Positions 11,759-21,891 of a DNA stretch of 64,000 nucleotides are shown here, one piece after another. The stretch's first letter is position 1. Every line of letters begins with the position of its first letter. This DNA comes from Rhizoclosmatium globosum (Eukaryota > Chytridiomycota > Chytridiomycetes > Chytridiales > Chytriomycetaceae). A program made the translations under genes and the position numbers. The DNA is taken from positions 62,001 through 126,000 of the forward strand of contig MCGO01000087.1 in the NCBI GenBank assembly GCA_002104985.1, written 5' to 3'. The notes beneath the pieces were generated by a model that ran no database searches, was not told the origin of the DNA, and saw only the letters and a program-made list of their open reading frames with translations.

Positions 11759-12680
11759 ATGAAATCATCGTTACCACTGATATCACTTCTAGTCCAACTC
11801 GTCTTCTCTTCAGTGAGTGCCGTGGGACCAACGCCAAAAAAAGACATCATCAACAACCTAATCAAGACAAGTCCCCATTGCGGCCAATCCTGTTTCGAAG
11901 ATCAAACCGCAAAGAAACCCTTCTCAGATGCCACGCTGCAATCCTTTTGCGCCTCTGACACATCAGGTCTTTTACTCATCAACTGTGTCAACACAAACTG
12001 TTCAAAACCTGTTAACAAAAACTGGTACGACGACTTAACAGCCATGGCCCCAATTGTAAGTAAGTCAACCGTTGTCGCTTCCCTCCTCTAGTCCAAACCT
12101 CTCAAATTGTTGTGGCTGAACTTTTTCTTTCAAGCTTCAACAGACTGCAAAAACGTGCGCCATTGTGTTGAAAGAAGACACGTCCGCGGAAGAATACAAA
12201 TTCCACTTTAAATTCAATGCTGAAATGGCTGCTATTACGATTGTGGGGCCAGATGGAAAGGAGGTTGTGATTCCGAAAATTGAGAAGACCGTGGGGGTGT
12301 CAGTGGAAGGCGGGGCCGAAAACGCGGTAAAGCCGACCATTCAGAATAACTCTACTTCTCATGGAACGGAGACTGGTTTGAATAAAGGTCTTGCGGAGGG
12401 ACCTGCATTGGAGGCAATGAAAGAAAACAAAGGGAATGGTACCGCCGAGTCTACTGCAAAGCCAGACGGAAACGAAGGAAACGGCGATAAAAGGAAGACG
12501 GGGATAATTGTTGCTGCTTGCTTAGTAGGAGGACTTGTATTTGGCGTCATCTTGGCAATCGCTCACTGCCTATGGAAGCGATCTCACAAAAAGCTCATTC
12601 GACTGAGAGTGAACAAGTACGGTGAAATTATTGAAGAAGTTGCAGACAAACGCGGCAAATATCAGAGTATTCAGGATTGA
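11759..12680 (+). CDS. CFEM-like single-pass membrane protein, copy A
   Basis: Two exons (11759-12055 and 12135-12680; 79-nt intron with GTAAGT) encode 280 residues. A signal peptide (LPLISLLVQLVFSSVSA) is followed by a Cys module that begins like CFEM (SPHCGQSCF: P-x-C-G-x-x-C) and continues FCASDTSG, LLINCVNTNC. The intron falls after a conserved MAPI. Exon 2 opens LQQTAKTC, then AAITIVGPDGKEVVIP, a low-complexity Glu/Asn/Gly region, one transmembrane helix (IIVAACLVGGLVFGVILAIA) and a basic cytoplasmic tail. Three relatives share this plan (12754-13595, 43956-44811, 44841-45770). CFEM domains occur only in fungal surface and effector proteins, but the usual C-x-C pair is absent, so 'CFEM-like' is the safe term. 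AATAAA is at 12711. Confidence 0.8.
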
Positions 12681-12753
12681 TTTTGAAATTCGTATTCTGT
12701 TGATTGATGAAATAAAGCGAATGCCCGGATTTCGTTTTATTTTTTTTATATGG

Positions 12754-13595
12754 TCAGAGTCTTTCATACTTTCGCGTGTCTTGCCTTGGTTGATCCGTCA
12801 GTCTGATACTTTCTGACACAGACACTCTCGACCTCTTGATCCTCCTGCTCTCTTTGCACCAGAGGAACGCCAGCCAAACAACGACTGAACAAATACAGAA
12901 AATTAACAAGCTTAGCACAACCGCCCCGAATATAAGCATCTTTTTCCGTGCACTCATTGATGTCGAACTCTCTTGATTTGGAATTGCAGTGTTGTTCAAC
13001 GCAGCCCCTGAACCTCCTTGCGCAAAATTTCCTATTACTCCGGTAGTAATTGTTACTGTATTTGACGTTGTCACTTGTCCAGTGTTGATATTCGGAATAG
13101 ACATGAGGTTTCCATTTCCGTCAGCAACCATTATCGCAGCCGAATCCTGATTGAAGACGAAATAGAACGAGTCTGCCGTGGAATTCAGATCTTCATTTCG
13201 TATTGCTGAACAGGTCATAGCGGTTTGCTGAAGCTTTTTTAAGTGTTTTTGATTGTCAGCAACGGCAAGCCAGGGTGTTTGGAGGTAAGGTAAAGGGGAT
13301 CACTTACAATGGGAGTCATTGTGCTTAAGTCGGATATCCAGTTTGTGTTGGTTTTTCGGCCACAGTTTGAGTTTATGCAGTTGAGAAGGAGGATGCCAGA
13401 GGTGCTGGAATGACAGAATGCACGCAGAGTAGATAGTGTGAATGGTTTGTTGTCTGATTGTGCATGGAAGCACGATTGCCCGCATTTCGGGGCGAACTTG
13501 AGGAGGTTGTTGATGGGTATTTGAGGAGACTGCGCTGACACTGAAACAAGGAGGGTCGATAATGCCAGAATATGTAGGAAATGATGTGAATGCAT
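12754..13595 (-). CDS. CFEM-like single-pass membrane protein, copy B
   Basis: Exons 13308-13595 and 12754-13233 encode 255 residues. The start is ATG 13595 with a clear signal peptide (FLHILALSTLLVSVSA). The Cys module reads APKCGQSCF, FCHSSTSG, LLNCINSNC, and ends MTPI at the intron, at the same site as copy A. Exon 2 starts LQQTAMTC, then AAIMVADGNGNLMSIP, a Ser/Thr/Asn-rich stalk, one transmembrane helix (FGAVVLSLLIFCICSVVVWL) and a short tail with many Arg and Ser. The gene converges on copy A: the two stops are about 75 bp apart and their poly(A) signals nearly overlap. The head-to-head arrangement suggests an inverted duplication. The ligand is unknown. Confidence 0.8.
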
Positions 13596-13716
13596 GACGG
13601 GAAAGAGGTCGTTCTGGTTGAAAGGTTGTGTCGGACTGTTGGAGCAAAGTTCTGCGTTCCATATCTTGGTTCCGCCAAATGACTACACTTCTACAGTGCG
13701 AAAATGAAACAACCGT

Positions 13717-14863
13717 TTATTTCGAGGCTTCATCATCATCATCCTCTTCGTCGTCTTCCTTTTGTTCTTCTTCAGCTTCAAACAAATCACATTCTCCACA
13801 GATACATTCATCTTTCACAGATCCCCGTTCTCTGCAACGCTTTGCTGCTGCAGACCACCACCTCTCTTCATCAAGTGTCCGGCGCTTACGCGATGATTGC
13901 GTCGAAGTAGGTTTGAGTACGCTTGACCGACCAGCCACATCCATAAAGCCAATACGTTTGGTTTCATTTGATTCTCCATCCTCACCATCGTCTTTTGACC
14001 CACGCGAACGTTTTCCGAGAACAGATGATGATCCACGATTCACTTTGGCATCAACTCGTCCCATACCACTAAACATTCCTAGACCAGCCAAAAACGCATC
14101 CTCATTTTCATCCAACGCGGCTGGATCCCCAAACAAATCGTCATCATCCAAATCTTCATCGTCCTCATCGTCCAAATCATCCCCAAGCCCCTTCTGACAC
14201 TCAAATATTCCGGCATCACCTTCCATAACATCACATAATTCAGTGAAGCATGCAATACAACCATGAGCGTCATTTACATCTGTGCATTCATCCTCTGTTT
14301 CGCAGGACAGCAGGGCAGAGGAGGGCGACCCACACAGACGAGAGCAATAAACTTGCATACATCCTTTTTGTTTGTTTGGACAGTGCCATATTGAAATATT
14401 TGGATTCGGAGGAAGAGATTCGATGAGACGAGTTGGGTCTGAGGGAGGACAACAAGGACACGAGGCGGCAGCAAGAGAGATGACAGACTGAAGTCTACTG
14501 TTTACAGCCTCCTATTGTTTAAATTAGAGCCACTCAGGTCGTGGCTATGACAGGGGCGGTACTCACCTCGGACACTACCTCCAAATCAAAGAAGGGTTCG
14601 CCGCAGACCGAGCACTCAACTCGACACAACCGAAGAAGAAGCGATTTAATTGATTGTTTTTGCCGCGACCGAGACAGATTCAGATGAGATTGTTGCCTCA
14701 AAACGAGTGAGTTCGGCCTTGTTCCAACCGAGTCGACTGAGTGAAACAGTTGCTTCGACGCACAAACAAAGTGAATCAGCGACGACGAAGCAGACGATGA
14801 GTCATCGAGGAATGAGGCGATCCGCGAAATCAGTGATGGCGGAAGCGACAACAACGTGGCCAT
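13717..14863 (-). CDS. F-box-like protein with Cys-rich module and acidic tail
   Basis: Two exons (14567-14863 and 13717-14511; GTGAGT donor) encode 363 residues. The N-terminus resembles an F-box (LLSLPPSLISRIASFLDD, then FVCASKQLFHSV), the Skp1-binding motif of SCF ubiquitin ligases. The middle has many Cys pairs (VECSVCGEPFF, ASCPCCPP, WHCPNKQKGCMQVYC, SCETEDEC, HGCIACFTELCD) that could bind zinc in a novel pattern. A long Asp/Glu run, a basic SSRKRRTLDEERWW segment and an acidic C-terminus follow. No known zinc-finger family fits exactly. It could be a nuclear SCF adaptor, but the F-box call rests on a short match. Confidence 0.65.
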
Positions 14864-15944
14864 GGCTTTCTGGATTACTTTTCTTCTTTACCATTCTATA
14901 TTCAGCTTGTCCTCCTCCACTCTGGCAGCACCCCTTCTTAATAGTTTTTGCAAAGAAGGAAAATTGGAACGAAAGAGAATGGGCGTATCGAGCTGCCAGA
15001 TACATGGCTTCATGAATGGAAGTATCGCAACAAGGAGGGGCAAGCTCCAGACTTCCATCATAACCTTTATTGGCCACAAAGAAATATTCCACACTCTCCA
15101 TTCCTACATACTGCTCTTTTCCTTCTGTCCCTCTACTCCAGATCGTTATCCAATGACAAGAACATGACAAGAACGTCAGATCGGTATTCCAATGACAAGA
15201 GTGCATCAGATTGTTATCCAATGACAAGAACGTCAGATCGGTATTCCAATGACAAGAGTGCATCAGATTGTTATCCAATGACAAGAACGTCAGATCGGTA
15301 TTCCAATGACAAGAGTGCATCAGATTGTTATCCAATGACAAGAACGTCAGATCGGTATTCCAATGACAAAAGTGCGTCAGATCAATATCATCAAAGCCCC
15401 TCAGATACCCGACACTCTACCTGCAGCAAAGCACAGTGGGATGATTGATGAGCAAAGTTGGACACTGTATGACTGAGTGACTTAAAGCAGAAACTCCTTG
15501 GACAGTGAGCGGAACCATAGTGGGTCTCTGGTCAACTGGTGATGGAACAGAGCTTGGAGCAGGAGAGGGCAGTGACTTTTGAGAGACTGAGAGGAATCTG
15601 AGGAGGATATTTATAGCTGTTTGTTTGGGAGGGTAAAAAATCTTTGCACAAGAATTGTCAGCCGGACAGAGTGCAAAAAACGTGTCCGAACGCGAGGAAA
15701 AGTAGGGCGATCCTCTATCTGAAGAACAAATCAACTTCCATTCCTTCTTGCAATAACTGCTGCTACTGTAGTATAATAAAAATTCAATTTTTTTACATAA
15801 TATTTCTTACCTTTGTTGGTCCTTTGACGCAGAAATTGAAATCCCGCTTCAATTCCAGCTTTTGCGCACCCCGTCCAAAACAAAACCCTTCAAGAAAGTT
15901 CGGTCGTTGCAGATTATTGAGAGTCCTGCTGTCTTCTTCTTTTG
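14864..15944. other. Intergenic region around a 57-bp minisatellite
   Basis: This stretch lies between the divergent starts at 14863 and 15945. Both strands have open frames through the repeat (15146-15395) because the unit is 57 bp, a multiple of three. None has a recognisable domain, signal peptide or start context that I trust. The right part (15740-15830) is A/T-rich and probably forms the promoter of the first tandem-family gene. Confidence 0.5.
15146..15395. repeat. 57-bp tandem repeat (minisatellite), about four units
   Basis: Unit starts are at about 15146, 15214, 15271 and 15328. Units 2-4 are almost identical. Unit 1 has 11 extra bases (a partial inner repeat of the ACAAGAA motif), and the last unit is partial and diverged. 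Each unit is itself two related halves of about 28 bp that share the core CCAATGACAAGA followed by a CAGAT block. Confidence 0.95.
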
Positions 15945-17610
15945 ATGATGCGTGTTACTCACAAGGCTGCAGCAGCTGGTTCCAAAAGCGTTGACGAGGT
16001 ATGCTGTATTGTGCAATTGGTTGCATCTATACCCATGTCTGAATCTGAACCATAACCCACAGCATTCCATCCCAATATCCTCCAGCTCAGGCTCTAAACG
16101 CATTCCAGATTGGTTTTCTCAACAGTCAACGTCGCCACTCGCCGCGGCAGCGAAAATCTTGGCCGGAACTGGTACCATCAACGACGTATTTGCCCTGGTT
16201 GTTCGAGAAGACTCCAGCGATGAAATGAGCCATCTTTCTTCCGTGGTCATGATGTTAAGATGCTTGACTGCATATCATTCGGTTCTTTCTGTTCGCTACG
16301 AGACTGAAGTCGGTTTATACCCAGCTGGCCACATGTGCAAATACAACTCATGGATGGATTCGGTCCTATTTCGTGTCCAGAACGGCTACACCCTTCACGA
16401 AGTCCTCGACTTTATTTCCCCTCATCTACGTCACTCTCTTCTAAACGTTAAGCACGATTTTCATGGCATTCTTGACCCAGTCAGTCACGACGTCTCGTGC
16501 AAAAGTTCAATGCAATCACCGAATCTCGAAAAATCTATGGATGTTGACGATGAAGGCGACATCCCATCACCCCCACGTCAATCACTCATAGCCTTAACCC
16601 CCACGACCAAAGTTTCTACTCCCACAAGTTTTGATTCTACTCTATCAACCAATCCGTTATCTCATGTTGCGTCCTTCGTAATTCCTCGTCGCCCATGGCT
16701 GAAAGCGCCTCCATCCGCACCACACTCACCATATATGACGTTGGACACGCCTATGAAAATTCATGGAAGCATTGCTGTGCGTAGCCCACTAGCTGCCAGC
16801 GGCTCGAGCTATCCGGGTCTTTCAAAGCAGATTCCGACAAAGCATCAGAAATCAATGCGTTTTGCCGATACCGATAATAGCGAAACGTCTTTTATTGTCT
16901 CCAGAGAGCGTCCTGCAAGTATAATGCTTCCTCATGCTACCACATCCAGCTTACCTTCGTCAAAGTCTCAACTTGATATTCCGTTTACGAGATCTGGACC
17001 TGTTACCACTATTCTTAAAACACAGTCACTCAACGAAACGAAACGCGCTGTTGAAAAGTCTTGGGGAAAGGATACATACGGGTCTAATCAATACGCAAAA
17101 AATTCGAATTCTTATTCTCAAGCACCAACCGCGCAATATTATACACAGAGAAAGGACCAGTTTGGGAGAGATACGCGTGAAAACACAAGCGCTTGGCGTG
17201 TAAAGACCAGTGACCAAAGGAGCAGAAGGGATCAAGAAAACTGGAATTACCAGCGCCGCCGGGAATTTAACCAGCAGCCAAGTGGTAAGGAGCAAACGAG
17301 CTGGAAGAACGGTGGCGGAAGTTATAATTATCGTCCTGATCATGTGGAACCAGTCTCCTCGGTTGCTTCCCAGTCCACCAATGATCCCAAACCAACGTAT
17401 GCCTCTATTGTATCGAAAGGGCAGAGTGAAGGTGTCCAACAAGTAGCGGTGAAACCAGTTCAGGCGTGGAGGAGAGGGGAATCCAGACCAACCCCATACT
17501 CAAGTAACATAAACTCGAATGCTCGTACTTCCTGGAGAGATCGCAAAGAAAATGTGGAGCCTCAGGGACAGTGGAGAAAAGACAGAAATTGGCGAAGCAA
17601 CAACAAGTGA
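15945..17610 (+). CDS. Tandem family of unknown function, copy 1 (oldest)
   Basis: Exons 15945-15998 and 16063-17610 (64-nt GTATGC intron ending CCCACAG) encode 533 residues starting MMRVTHKAAAAGSK. The conserved part, about residues 30-160, has SPLAAAAKILAGTGTI, VFALVVREDSSDEMS, SVRYETEVGLYP, YNSWMDSVLFRVQNGY and DFISPHLR; it looks helical and globular. The rest is Ser/Pro-rich and then basic and Gln/Asn/Arg-rich (repeated RRDQENW-type and SW-x-R motifs), like disordered tails of RNA-binding proteins. No signal peptide or membrane helix is seen. Two relatives follow on the same strand at 17892 and 19728. I do not recognise the domain. An RNA-related role is only a guess from composition. Confidence 0.7.
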
Positions 17611-17891
17611 CACTTTCCTCCCTCTCTCTTTCCTTCTTATTTAACTCTTTTCGATACTGGCGTTTCATAATTAAATTCATCATGTTATAAGTTATCCTAT
17701 TTTTGGAAGCAGAACGAAATGGCGAGATATCAAATCTAAACATAGAGGGTTTGGAACCCATCTTACTCATCCTTTTCCAAAGAGGAATAGATCGTGCCTT
17801 TGGTTGGTCGTTCTTTGAAGCGGGATTAGGTTCCCGTTCTTCCAAAAACCCTTCGACAAAATCCAATCGTTGCGAAGCCCACCGTTTCCTC

Positions 17892-19235
17892 ATGACGATG
17901 CATGCTACATTCAAGGATGTATCTGCTGTTGCTAAGAGCGTCGAAGAGGTTTGCTTGCTCAATGAGTTGCGAACTGATTCTGAAACGATTTGCCCACAGC
18001 ATTCCAATCCAAGCACATCAAATCCAGACTCTACACGTATTCCAGAGCGGTTTTCTCAACAGACAACGTCGCCTCTAGCTGCGGCTGAGAAAATCTTGGC
18101 CGGAACTGGTACCATCACAGACGTATTTGCGTTGGTTGTTCGAGAAGACTCCAGCGATGAAATGAGCCATCTTTCTTCCGTGGTCCGGACGTTAAGATGC
18201 TTGACTGCATATCATTCGGTACTCACCGTCCGCTACGAGACTGATGTTGGTTTATACCCATCTGGCAATACGCGCAAATACAACTCATGGATGGATTCGG
18301 TCCTATTTCGTGTCCAGAACGGATATTCCCTTCAAGCAGTCATGGACTTTATTTCCCCTCATTTACGTTGCTCTCTTCGAAACGTCAAGCACGATTTTCA
18401 TGGCATTCTTGATGCAGTTAGCCACGACTTTTGTAGTGAAAGTACAATGCAATCACTGGATCTTGAAAAATGCATGGACGTTGATGGCGACAGCGATATT
18501 CCATCACCCCCACAACTTTCACTCACAGCCTCAACTTCCATGCCCGATCTTTCGACGCCAACCAGTTTTGATACTGCTGCACCAACTCATCCATTATTTG
18601 ATGATGTATCGGTGATTACTCCCCGTCGTCCCAGTATGAAAGCACCACCGTCTGCTCAACATTCGCCTTACATGACCTTGGGCACAACTATTGAAACTCA
18701 TGACGATCATATTTCAACGTGGATCCCGTTGGACATGAACGACTCGAGGTATCCAGATTCCTCTCTTAGAAACCAAGGGTCGATGAACCAACGCAACACA
18801 CCTCATTCTACCATTATCAATGATGCTGCAAGCAAATTCTCCAAACGGTATCCGGCTGACTCATTGCTGTCTCGAGTTGTTCCGACCCAGCTTGAAATTC
18901 CCGTAAGGACTTCAGGACCCGTCTCTGCTATTAAATCACAAGCATCCGGTAGAAAGAAACGGTCAAAGAAGAAGTCTCGAGGAAAAGTTACGCAACAAAA
19001 AGATCAGTACGCGAATACGGAATTCAACACAAGGAATCCAAACAAGAATAATCCAACCCGTTACAAGCGCGAACAGACCGACTTTGGAAGGGACTCACGT
19101 GAGGAATCAAGTTCGTGGTATGAGAATACTGGTGGAAAGGGACGTAATCAGGACAGGAATGATTTGCAAAGTCATTGGGAGTTAGACCAGCATTCAAGTT
19201 ATGATAGAAACCAAAATAACTGGAGAAGTGGTTAA
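17892..19235 (+). CDS. Tandem family of unknown function, copy 2
   Basis: The model starts at ATG 17892 (MTMHATFKDVSAVAKSVEE), matching exon 1 of copy 1. A 51-nt intron (17949-17999, GTTTGC...CCCACAG) lies at the same place as in copy 1. It is a multiple of three and open, so retention would give 447 instead of 430 residues. The frame is also open upstream to about 17703, but that part is not shared with copies 1 and 3. The globular block is as in copy 1; the tail is shorter and ends KRSKKKSRGK, then DFGRDSREESSSWYENTGG and NQNNWRSG. AATAAA is at 19296. It is nearly identical to copy 3 over the first roughly 700 bp. Confidence 0.7.
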   Translation: MTMHATFKDVSAVAKSVEEVCLLNELRTDSETICPQHSNPSTSNPDSTRIPERFSQQTTSPLAAAEKILAGTGTITDVFALVVREDSSDEMSHLSSVVRTLRCLTAYHSVLTVRYETDVGLYPSGNTRKYNSWMDSVLFRVQNGYSLQAVMDFISPHLRCSLRNVKHDFHGILDAVSHDFCSESTMQSLDLEKCMDVDGDSDIPSPPQLSLTASTSMPDLSTPTSFDTAAPTHPLFDDVSVITPRRPSMKAPPSAQHSPYMTLGTTIETHDDHISTWIPLDMNDSRYPDSSLRNQGSMNQRNTPHSTIINDAASKFSKRYPADSLLSRVVPTQLEIPVRTSGPVSAIKSQASGRKKRSKKKSRGKVTQQKDQYANTEFNTRNPNKNNPTRYKREQTDFGRDSREESSSWYENTGGKGRNQDRNDLQSHWELDQHSSYDRNQNNWRSG

Positions 19236-19529
19236 CTGCCCTCGAAAACGATTAGATTGGATGGAAATAATAATCATTGAAGTCTGAGTTTTAAGAATAA
19301 AAGATTATCAGAACTATTAGTGTTTTTCAACTATCCGGAACGTCATTCCAGCGTGCTACAGTTTCGATATACAAACTTACAAAGTCCAACATAAATCGCA
19401 AGACCTGATATCCATGGTTGTTGTCATTTAACATAACAGGTCTAGAGATGTTTTATTGAGATTTCCTGGTACTGAAAGGCAAGAGAGTTGTGTATGTAGA
19501 ATGTACAAAGATAGGGATAACGAGTGAGT

Positions 19530-19724
19530 CTAGTATTGAACGTCATGCTGCACGCCTCTGTCAAAGTTCCTGAAGAAGGGAATGAGGGAGGCAATGGTTC
19601 CAACGATCGATATTGGGGCCAGAGCCCAGAGCGTCTTTCCTGAAGCCATCAGATCGTCGATAACCTTCTGGTCTTTTGGAACAAAGATTGCATTTGGATC
19701 TGTGTTTGTTGGCTGGGCTGCCGC
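19530..19724 (-). pseudogene. Truncated duplicate of the 21.5-kb small secreted-protein gene
   Basis: These 195 bp repeat the 3' part of the gene at 21347-21685 almost base for base (FVPKDQKVIDDLMASGKTLW to the stop). The signal peptide and the Ala-rich segment are missing because the duplication breakpoint at about 19724 falls inside the gene. Upstream, the minus frame runs on into antisense of copy 3 as far as about 19838, giving a chimeric open frame without a clear ATG at a natural start. Expression is unknown. Confidence 0.85.
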
Positions 19725-19727
19725 CTC

Positions 19728-21071
19728 ATGACGATGCATGCTACATTCAAGGATGTATCTGCTGTTGCTAAGAGCGTCGAAGAGGTTTGCTTGCTCAATG
19801 AGTTGCGAACTGATTCTGAAACGATTTGCCCACAGCATTCCAATCCAAGCACATCAAATCCAGACTCTACACGTATTCCAGAGCGGTTTTCTCAACAGAC
19901 AACGTCGCCTCTAGCTGCGGCTGAGAAAATCTTGGCCGGAACTGGTACCATCACAGACGTATTTGCGTTGGTTGTTCGAGAAGACTCCAGCGATGAAATG
20001 AGCCATCTTTCTTCCGTGGTCCGGACGTTAAGATGCTTGACTGCATATCATTCGGTACTCACCGTCCGCTACGAGACTGATGTTGGTTTATACCCATCTG
20101 GCAATACGCGCAAATACAACTCATGGATGGATTCGGTCCTATTTCGTGTCCAGAACGGATATTCCCTTCAAGCAGTCATGGACTTTATTTCCCCTCATTT
20201 ACGTTGCTCTCTTCGAAACGTCAAGCACGATTTTCATGGCATTCTTGATGCAGTTAGCCACGACTTTTGTAGTGAAAGTACAATGCAATCACTGGATCTT
20301 GAAAAATGCATGGACGTTGATGGCGACAGCGATATTCCATCACCCCCACAACTTTCACTTACAGCCTCAACTTCCATGCCCGATCTTTCGACGCCAACCA
20401 GTTTTGATACTGCTGCACCAACTCATCCATTATTTGATGATGTATCGGTGATTGCTCCCCGTCGTCGCACTATGAAAGCACCATCGTCTGCTCCACATTC
20501 GCCTTACATGACCTTGGACACAACTATTGAAACTCATGACGATCATATTTCAACGTGGATTCCGTTGGACATGAACGACTCGAGGTATCCAGGTCCCTCT
20601 CTTAGAAACCAAAAGTCGATGAACCAACGCAACGCACCTCCTTCTACCATTATCAATGATGCTGCAAATACATTTAGTTTCTCGAAACGGTATCCGGCTG
20701 ACTCATTGCTTTCTCGAGTTGTTCCAACCCAGCTTGAAATTCCGACAAAGACTTCAGGACCCGTCTCTGCTATTAAATCACAAGCATCCGGTAGAAAGAA
20801 ACGGTCAAAGAAGAAGTCTCGAGGAAAAGTTACGCAACAAAAAGATCAGTACGCGAATACGGAATTCAACAATCCAAACAAGAATAATCCAACCCTTTAC
20901 AGGCGCGAACAGACCGACTTTGGAAGGGACTCACGTGAGGAATCAAGTTCGTGGTATGAGAATACTGGTGGAAAGGGGCGTAATCAGGACAGGAATGATT
21001 TGCAAAGTCATTGGGAGTTAGACCAGCATTCAAGTTATGATAGAAACCAAAATAACTGGAGAAGTGGTTAA
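19728..21071 (+). CDS. Tandem family of unknown function, copy 3 (recent duplicate of copy 2)
   Basis: The exon plan equals copy 2: ATG 19728, possible 51-nt intron 19785-19835, exon 2 19836-21071. Protein differences from copy 2 cluster in the middle: APRRRTMKAPSSAPH against TPRRPSMKAPPSAQH, PGPSLRNQKS against PDSSLRNQGS, an inserted Phe-Ser before SKRY, and a shortened Asn-rich segment. The first roughly 700 bp differ at about one base. The upstream 200 bp differ from copy 2 because the breakpoint placed the tail of another gene there, so copy 3 probably has a new promoter, or none. Confidence 0.7.
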   Translation: MTMHATFKDVSAVAKSVEEVCLLNELRTDSETICPQHSNPSTSNPDSTRIPERFSQQTTSPLAAAEKILAGTGTITDVFALVVREDSSDEMSHLSSVVRTLRCLTAYHSVLTVRYETDVGLYPSGNTRKYNSWMDSVLFRVQNGYSLQAVMDFISPHLRCSLRNVKHDFHGILDAVSHDFCSESTMQSLDLEKCMDVDGDSDIPSPPQLSLTASTSMPDLSTPTSFDTAAPTHPLFDDVSVIAPRRRTMKAPSSAPHSPYMTLDTTIETHDDHISTWIPLDMNDSRYPGPSLRNQKSMNQRNAPPSTIINDAANTFSFSKRYPADSLLSRVVPTQLEIPTKTSGPVSAIKSQASGRKKRSKKKSRGKVTQQKDQYANTEFNNPNKNNPTLYRREQTDFGRDSREESSSWYENTGGKGRNQDRNDLQSHWELDQHSSYDRNQNNWRSG

Positions 21072-21346
21072 CTGCCCTCGAAAACGATTAGATTGGATGG
21101 AAATAATAATCATTGAAGTCTGAGTTTTAAGAATAAAAGATTATCAGAACTATTAATGTTTTTCAACTATCCGGAACGTCATTCCAACAAAGTCGAACAT
21201 AAATCGCAAGACCCGATATCCATGTTTATTACCTAATTATTTTTTTTAACATAACAGGTCTAGAGATGTTTATTGAGATTTCCTGGTACTGAAAGGCAAG
21301 AGAGTTGTGTATGTAGAATGTACAAAGATAGGGATAACGAGTGAGT

Positions 21347-21685
21347 CTAGTATTGAACGTCATGCTGCACGCCTCTGTCAAAGTTCCTGAAGAAGGGAAT
21401 GAGGGAGGCAATGGTTCCAACGATCGATATTGGGGCCAGAGCCCAGAGCGTCTTTCCTGAAGCCATCAGATCGTCGATAACCTTCTGGTCTTTTGGAACA
21501 AAGATTGCATTTGGATCTGTGTTTGTTGGCTGGGCTGCCGCTGTTGCCGAAGCCTTTGCGGTGGCGGCTGAAGCAGCGGCGGACGTTGCGGCGGTGGCGG
21601 CGACGGCGCTCGTTTGTTGCGCATTGGCGAAGGCGGCGAGGGCGACGAGGACGGCGGCGGCGGTGAAAGAAGAAGAGATGCGCAT
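21347..21685 (-). CDS. Small Ala-rich secreted or membrane protein
   Basis: About 112 residues from ATG 21685. The N-terminus MRISSSFTAAAVLVALAAF then ANAQ is a good signal peptide. An Ala/Thr/Ser-rich segment follows, then FVPKDQKVIDDLMASGKTLW and a hydrophobic stretch (ALAPISIVGTIASLIPFF) that may be a membrane helix, and a short tail. The frame is open 26 codons further upstream, but the signal peptide supports the internal ATG. No family is recognised. A truncated duplicate lies at 19530-19724. Confidence 0.65.
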   Translation of the reverse strand: MRISSSFTAAAVLVALAAFANAQQTSAVAATAATSAAASAATAKASATAAAQPTNTDPNAIFVPKDQKVIDDLMASGKTLWALAPISIVGTIASLIPFFRNFDRGVQHDVQY

Positions 21686-21891
21686 TGGGTTGAGTGATGG
21701 TTTTTGGGAAACAGAGAAATCGAAAATGAGACCTTTGTTGTTGATATCCATGTGATTCCACAAGATGGATAAGTTGGCTATTCGATCATTTGCAGTTAAT
21801 TGTTTTAAGCATATTCTATCGTATTCTACTGTATGTGATCAATCGAGTGCATGCATTCTGCTCTCCAATTTTGCTGCTTGAGACAGACACA

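Larger units (their letters stand above)
17888..21541. repeat. Direct segmental duplication, two units of about 1.8 kb
   Basis: Unit 1 runs from about 17888 to 19724 and unit 2 from about 19725 to 21541. Each holds one tandem-family gene plus the 3' part of the small secreted-protein gene. The junction is at about 19724, where GGGCTGCCG is followed directly by CCTCATGACGATG. Identity is very high in the first 700 bp, lower in the middle, and high again at the 3' end. Confidence 0.92.

Noticed and set aside
14802..15341. Open frames on both strands through the 57-bp repeat, up to about 180 codons
   Set aside because: They owe their length to a repeat unit divisible by three. No domain, no good start, and one overlaps the F-box gene antisense.
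15146..15395. Possible CRISPR-like array
   Set aside because: The repeats are directly tandem with no unique spacers, and the genome is eukaryotic. It is a minisatellite.
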